Part shown: piece by piece, positions 6,281 to 7,913 of the stretch
How the letters are laid out: each line of letters starts with the position of its first letter
How positions within the stretch are numbered: position 1 is the first letter of the stretch
Source: Ignavibacteria bacterium
GTDB lineage: Bacteria; Bacteroidota; Ignavibacteria; Ignavibacteriales; Melioribacteraceae
Reading direction: 5' to 3'
Assembly (NCBI GenBank): GCA_003233295.1
Contig: QILJ01000324.1
Location: 1 to 7,913, forward strand
Length of the DNA stretch: 7,913 nucleotides
Position numbers and translations under genes: made by a program
Notes under the pieces: generated by a model
What the model saw: only the letters and a program-made list of their open reading frames with translations
The model's database searches: none
Told to the model about the DNA's origin: nothing

Positions 6281-7223
6281 CATACCGGAAGGGAAGAAGA
6301 AAGAGCGCATTGATGTTTTTCTTACCAATTCCCTCGAAAATGCTACTCGTTCCAGAATCCAAAAACTAATAAAGGCTGAATTTGTTACGGTAAATGGAAA
6401 TACTGTAAAGTCCAATTACGTCATTTCGCCAGGTGATAAAATTAACGTCACAATTCCCGTTTCTCCGCGACCCGATAAAATAGAAGCAGAAAACATTCCT
6501 ATAGAAATTGTGTACGAAGATGATTATCTGATGGTTGTAAATAAACCAGCAGGCATTGTTGTACATCCTGCGTTTGGAAATTTTACAGGTACGCTAGTTC
6601 ACGCACTTTTATACCATACCGAAAATTTAAGCGACTATAATTCACCTGACCGCCCCGGAATTGTTCATAGATTAGATAAAAATACAAGCGGACTTCTTCT
6701 CGTGGCAAAAGATACTTGGGTTCATGCTCAACTGGCTAAACAATTTTCGAATAGGACAATCACAAGAGAATATTGGGCGGTCTGTTGGGGAATATTCAAA
6801 GAGAGTGAGGGACATGTAATCGGTAATATTGCCCGGAGTAAAAAAGATAGAAAAGTATTTACTGTAAGTGAAAATGAAGGAAAACATGCTGAAACATTAT
6901 TTTGGGAATTAGAACAGTTTGAGTTTGCTTCCCTAATGAAGTTAAAATTAAAAACAGGCAGAACCCACCAAATACGAGTCCACATGGCTCATATCAATCA
7001 CCCGATTTTCGGAGATCCGACGTACGGAGGAAGAAAAATTGTGTATGGAAATAACCTTGCGAAAATAAAATCCAGAGTGGATAATCTTCTCTCCATTATT
7101 GATAGGCAAGCATTACATGCAAAAACAATCGGATTTATTCATCCTAAAACTAACGAAGAACTGACTTTTAATTCAGAGCTGCCAGAAGATATGAAAGAAT
7201 TGATTTATAAGTTACGAGTATAA
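6243..7223 (+). CDS. rluD: RluD-type 23S rRNA pseudouridine synthase (RluA family)
   Basis: This enzyme isomerises specific uridines in RNA to pseudouridine, in RluD's case in helix 69 of 23S rRNA. The 326 aa fit the RluC/RluD length. An N-terminal S4 RNA-binding domain spans about residues 21-70 (RIDVFLTNS, SRIQKLIKAEFVTVNG, GDKINVTIP). The catalytic domain starts with DDYLMVVNKPAGIVVHPA (93-110), carries the RluA-family signature GIVHRLDKNTSGLLLVAKD (139-157) with nucleophile Asp145, and has GRTHQIRVHMAH (239-250) with HPIFGDPTYGG (253-263). The S4 domain and the VVHPA motif favour RluD over RluA, but the exact target uridines cannot be read from the sequence. The start at ATG 6243 lies inside the 3' end of lspA (38-base overlap) with no clear Shine-Dalgarno, so translation is probably coupled to lspA. 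If the lspA frameshift is real, ribosomes stopping at 6084 would no longer reach this start. The gene ends the operon and is followed by a hairpin. Confidence 0.93.
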   Translation: MTKIVTKKKYLFDIPEGKKKERIDVFLTNSLENATRSRIQKLIKAEFVTVNGNTVKSNYVISPGDKINVTIPVSPRPDKIEAENIPIEIVYEDDYLMVVNKPAGIVVHPAFGNFTGTLVHALLYHTENLSDYNSPDRPGIVHRLDKNTSGLLLVAKDTWVHAQLAKQFSNRTITREYWAVCWGIFKESEGHVIGNIARSKKDRKVFTVSENEGKHAETLFWELEQFEFASLMKLKLKTGRTHQIRVHMAHINHPIFGDPTYGGRKIVYGNNLAKIKSRVDNLLSIIDRQALHAKTIGFIHPKTNEELTFNSELPEDMKELIYKLRV

Positions 7224-7267
7224 ACGGCAAATTTTTAGTTGTACCTATTTGGTTGTTTTAACTTTTT

Positions 7268-7289
7268 TTGGTTTTGCTAAACCAATTTT
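7268..7289 (+). terminator. Probable rho-independent terminator after rluD
   Basis: TTGGTTT, a TGCT loop and AAACCAA form a perfect 7-bp stem followed by TTTT, 44 bases after the rluD stop. The stem has only two G-C pairs and the T tract is short, so it is weak, but its position at the end of a seven-gene run on one strand supports the call. Confidence 0.5.
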
Positions 7290-7488
7290 AAAATCTGTGC
7301 AAATCTGTATGATCATCTGCAGCAGGTTATGAATAAATGTTGTTTGATCAAGAATTGATCTTACAATTCAGTATCACTATTGAATCAGTAATGTCTGATA
7401 GAAAAAACATAAGGGTCAAACACAAGTTTGACCCGTAAAATATTAATATTGTTTACCGAAAAACAAAACAGAATTAACGATATAAGAA
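7290..7488. other. Non-coding spacer with small hairpins
   Basis: I find no gene here on either strand. The stretch holds two near copies of AAATCTGTGC/AAATCTGTAT (about 7290-7309), a small inverted repeat GATCAA-GAA-TTGATC at 7346-7360, and the strong hairpin at 7413-7434 listed separately. No clear promoter, tRNA or riboswitch was seen. Confidence 0.5.
7413..7434 (-). terminator. Perfect 9-bp hairpin, possible terminator for leftward transcription
   Basis: GGGTCAAAC, loop ACAA, GTTTGACCC: a perfect 9-bp stem with five G-C pairs. Read on the - strand it is followed by TTATGTTTTTT, a moderately U-rich tail, so it would best fit a terminator for transcription entering from the right. On the + strand the following bases are GTAAAATATT and do not fit well. 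No - strand gene is visible to its right in this window, so its role is uncertain; it could also be a stray structured element. Confidence 0.4.
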
Positions 7489-7582
7489 AATTTAGCGGAC
7501 AACGCATAATAAGTCAAATACTAAAGTACATTGAACCGGCAATAATTTAGCGGACAGCAGCAATATAGAGTACCGGCAGTAA
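7489..7582 (+). repeat. Imperfect direct repeat sharing AATTTAGCGGACA and ACCGGCA
   Basis: AATTTAGCGGACA occurs at 7489-7501 and again at 7544-7556. Each copy is followed by a matching ACCGGCA-(A/G)TAA (7535-7545 and 7572-7582), with about 17 bases more between the two blocks in the first copy. This is a tandem duplication with an internal length difference, lying just ahead of the transposase relic. It may be duplicated transposase coding sequence or an element end. Confidence 0.55.
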
Positions 7583-7913
7583 AAGGACTAAAAACAATAA
7601 ACTTAACAACCATAAGTCTCTTCAGTGACATACTCAAAGGTAGTGGGAAAACCCTGATAAGTGGGAAAAACAAGGGTGGCATAAAATTCCATACAATGAT
7701 AAACTCACTTTAAGATGTTCCTCGTCTACTTAAATTTATTTCATCTGCAATCCACGACCATGAGTTTCTAAAGGTCTTGGGCTTATTCTAACATTATTTC
7801 AATTGTAAGATTTTATCTTATAACTTACTTAAACTTAATCTTATTTATAGAAAACCCAGAGGTTGAGTGGTCGTTTTTATCTAATAAATCATCTGTGAAC
7901 AACTAATTCTTTT
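7561..7913 (+). pseudogene. Decayed IS4-family transposase fragment (runs off right edge)
   Basis: Translation in the frame of base 7591 reads KGLKTINLTTISLFSDILKG, then GKNKGGIKFHTMINSL, a TAA at 7711-7713, DVPRLLKFISSAIHDHEFLKVLGLF and another TAA at 7789-7791. This matches the central part of IS4-family DDE transposases, whose usual form is IDSTTISLFSDIL ... KKKGGIKxHT ... DVP ... HDHxFL. The conserved catalytic Asp-Ser before TTI has become Asn-Leu (AAC TTA at 7600-7605). The N-terminal ~150 codons expected upstream are absent, and further stops fill the frame after 7791. A possible out-of-frame continuation (ENPEVEWSFLSNK, 7850-7888) is weak. The gene is clearly dead; no complete terminal inverted repeats or target-site duplication could be delimited in the window. 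Confidence 0.75.

Noticed and set aside
6099..6985. Open frames on the - strand opposite lspA and rluD (6099-6362, 6366-6566, 6672-6887, 6728-6985).
   Set aside because: They are shadows of well-supported genes on the + strand, with low-complexity Phe/Ile/Tyr-rich products and no start signals.
7224..7913. CRISPR array, tRNA or attachment site in the 3' non-coding region.
   Set aside because: There are only two copies of one short repeat with unequal spacing, no cloverleaf could be folded by eye, and no tRNA-end duplication was seen.

Overview
This window looks like a chromosomal housekeeping operon from a Bacteroidota/Chlorobi-group bacterium. Ignavibacteriota-like is my best guess, inferred from gene order and protein style: a long IleRS with the variant GIHH signature, a Lys/Ala-rich TraR/DksA protein, and LspA followed by RluD. 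I could not run a search to confirm the taxon. The DNA is AT-rich, and all six recognisable full genes plus one truncated gene lie on the + strand with very short gaps or overlaps.

Layout. Bases 1-302 hold the 3' end of a divIVA-like coiled-coil gene. It overlaps (ATGA) a trimeric-type purine nucleoside phosphorylase gene (299-1120). That gene in turn overlaps (GTGATG) a gene for a four-helix membrane protein with a DivIVA-like coiled-coil tail (1117-1737). Next come ileS (1759-4935), a histone-H1-like/DksA zinc-finger fusion (4958-5635), lspA split by a one-base frameshift in a G4 run (5653-6280), and an rluD-type pseudouridine synthase (6243-7223). A weak rho-independent terminator follows at about 7268-7289.

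The last ~690 bases carry no intact gene. They contain small hairpins, an imperfect direct repeat, and, from about 7561 to the right edge, a decayed IS4-family transposase in which the first catalytic Asp has become Asn.

How the genes fit together. The operon mixes cell-pole/envelope functions (DivIVA, membrane coiled-coil protein, lipoprotein signal peptidase), translation (IleRS, rRNA pseudouridine synthase), transcription or nucleoid regulation (H1-DksA) and purine salvage (PNP). I see no wholly new system. The points most worth following up are the GIHH active-site signature of IleRS, the lspA frameshift, the H1-DksA fusion with a rearranged cysteine set, and the matching coiled coils in the two genes that flank the phosphorylase.
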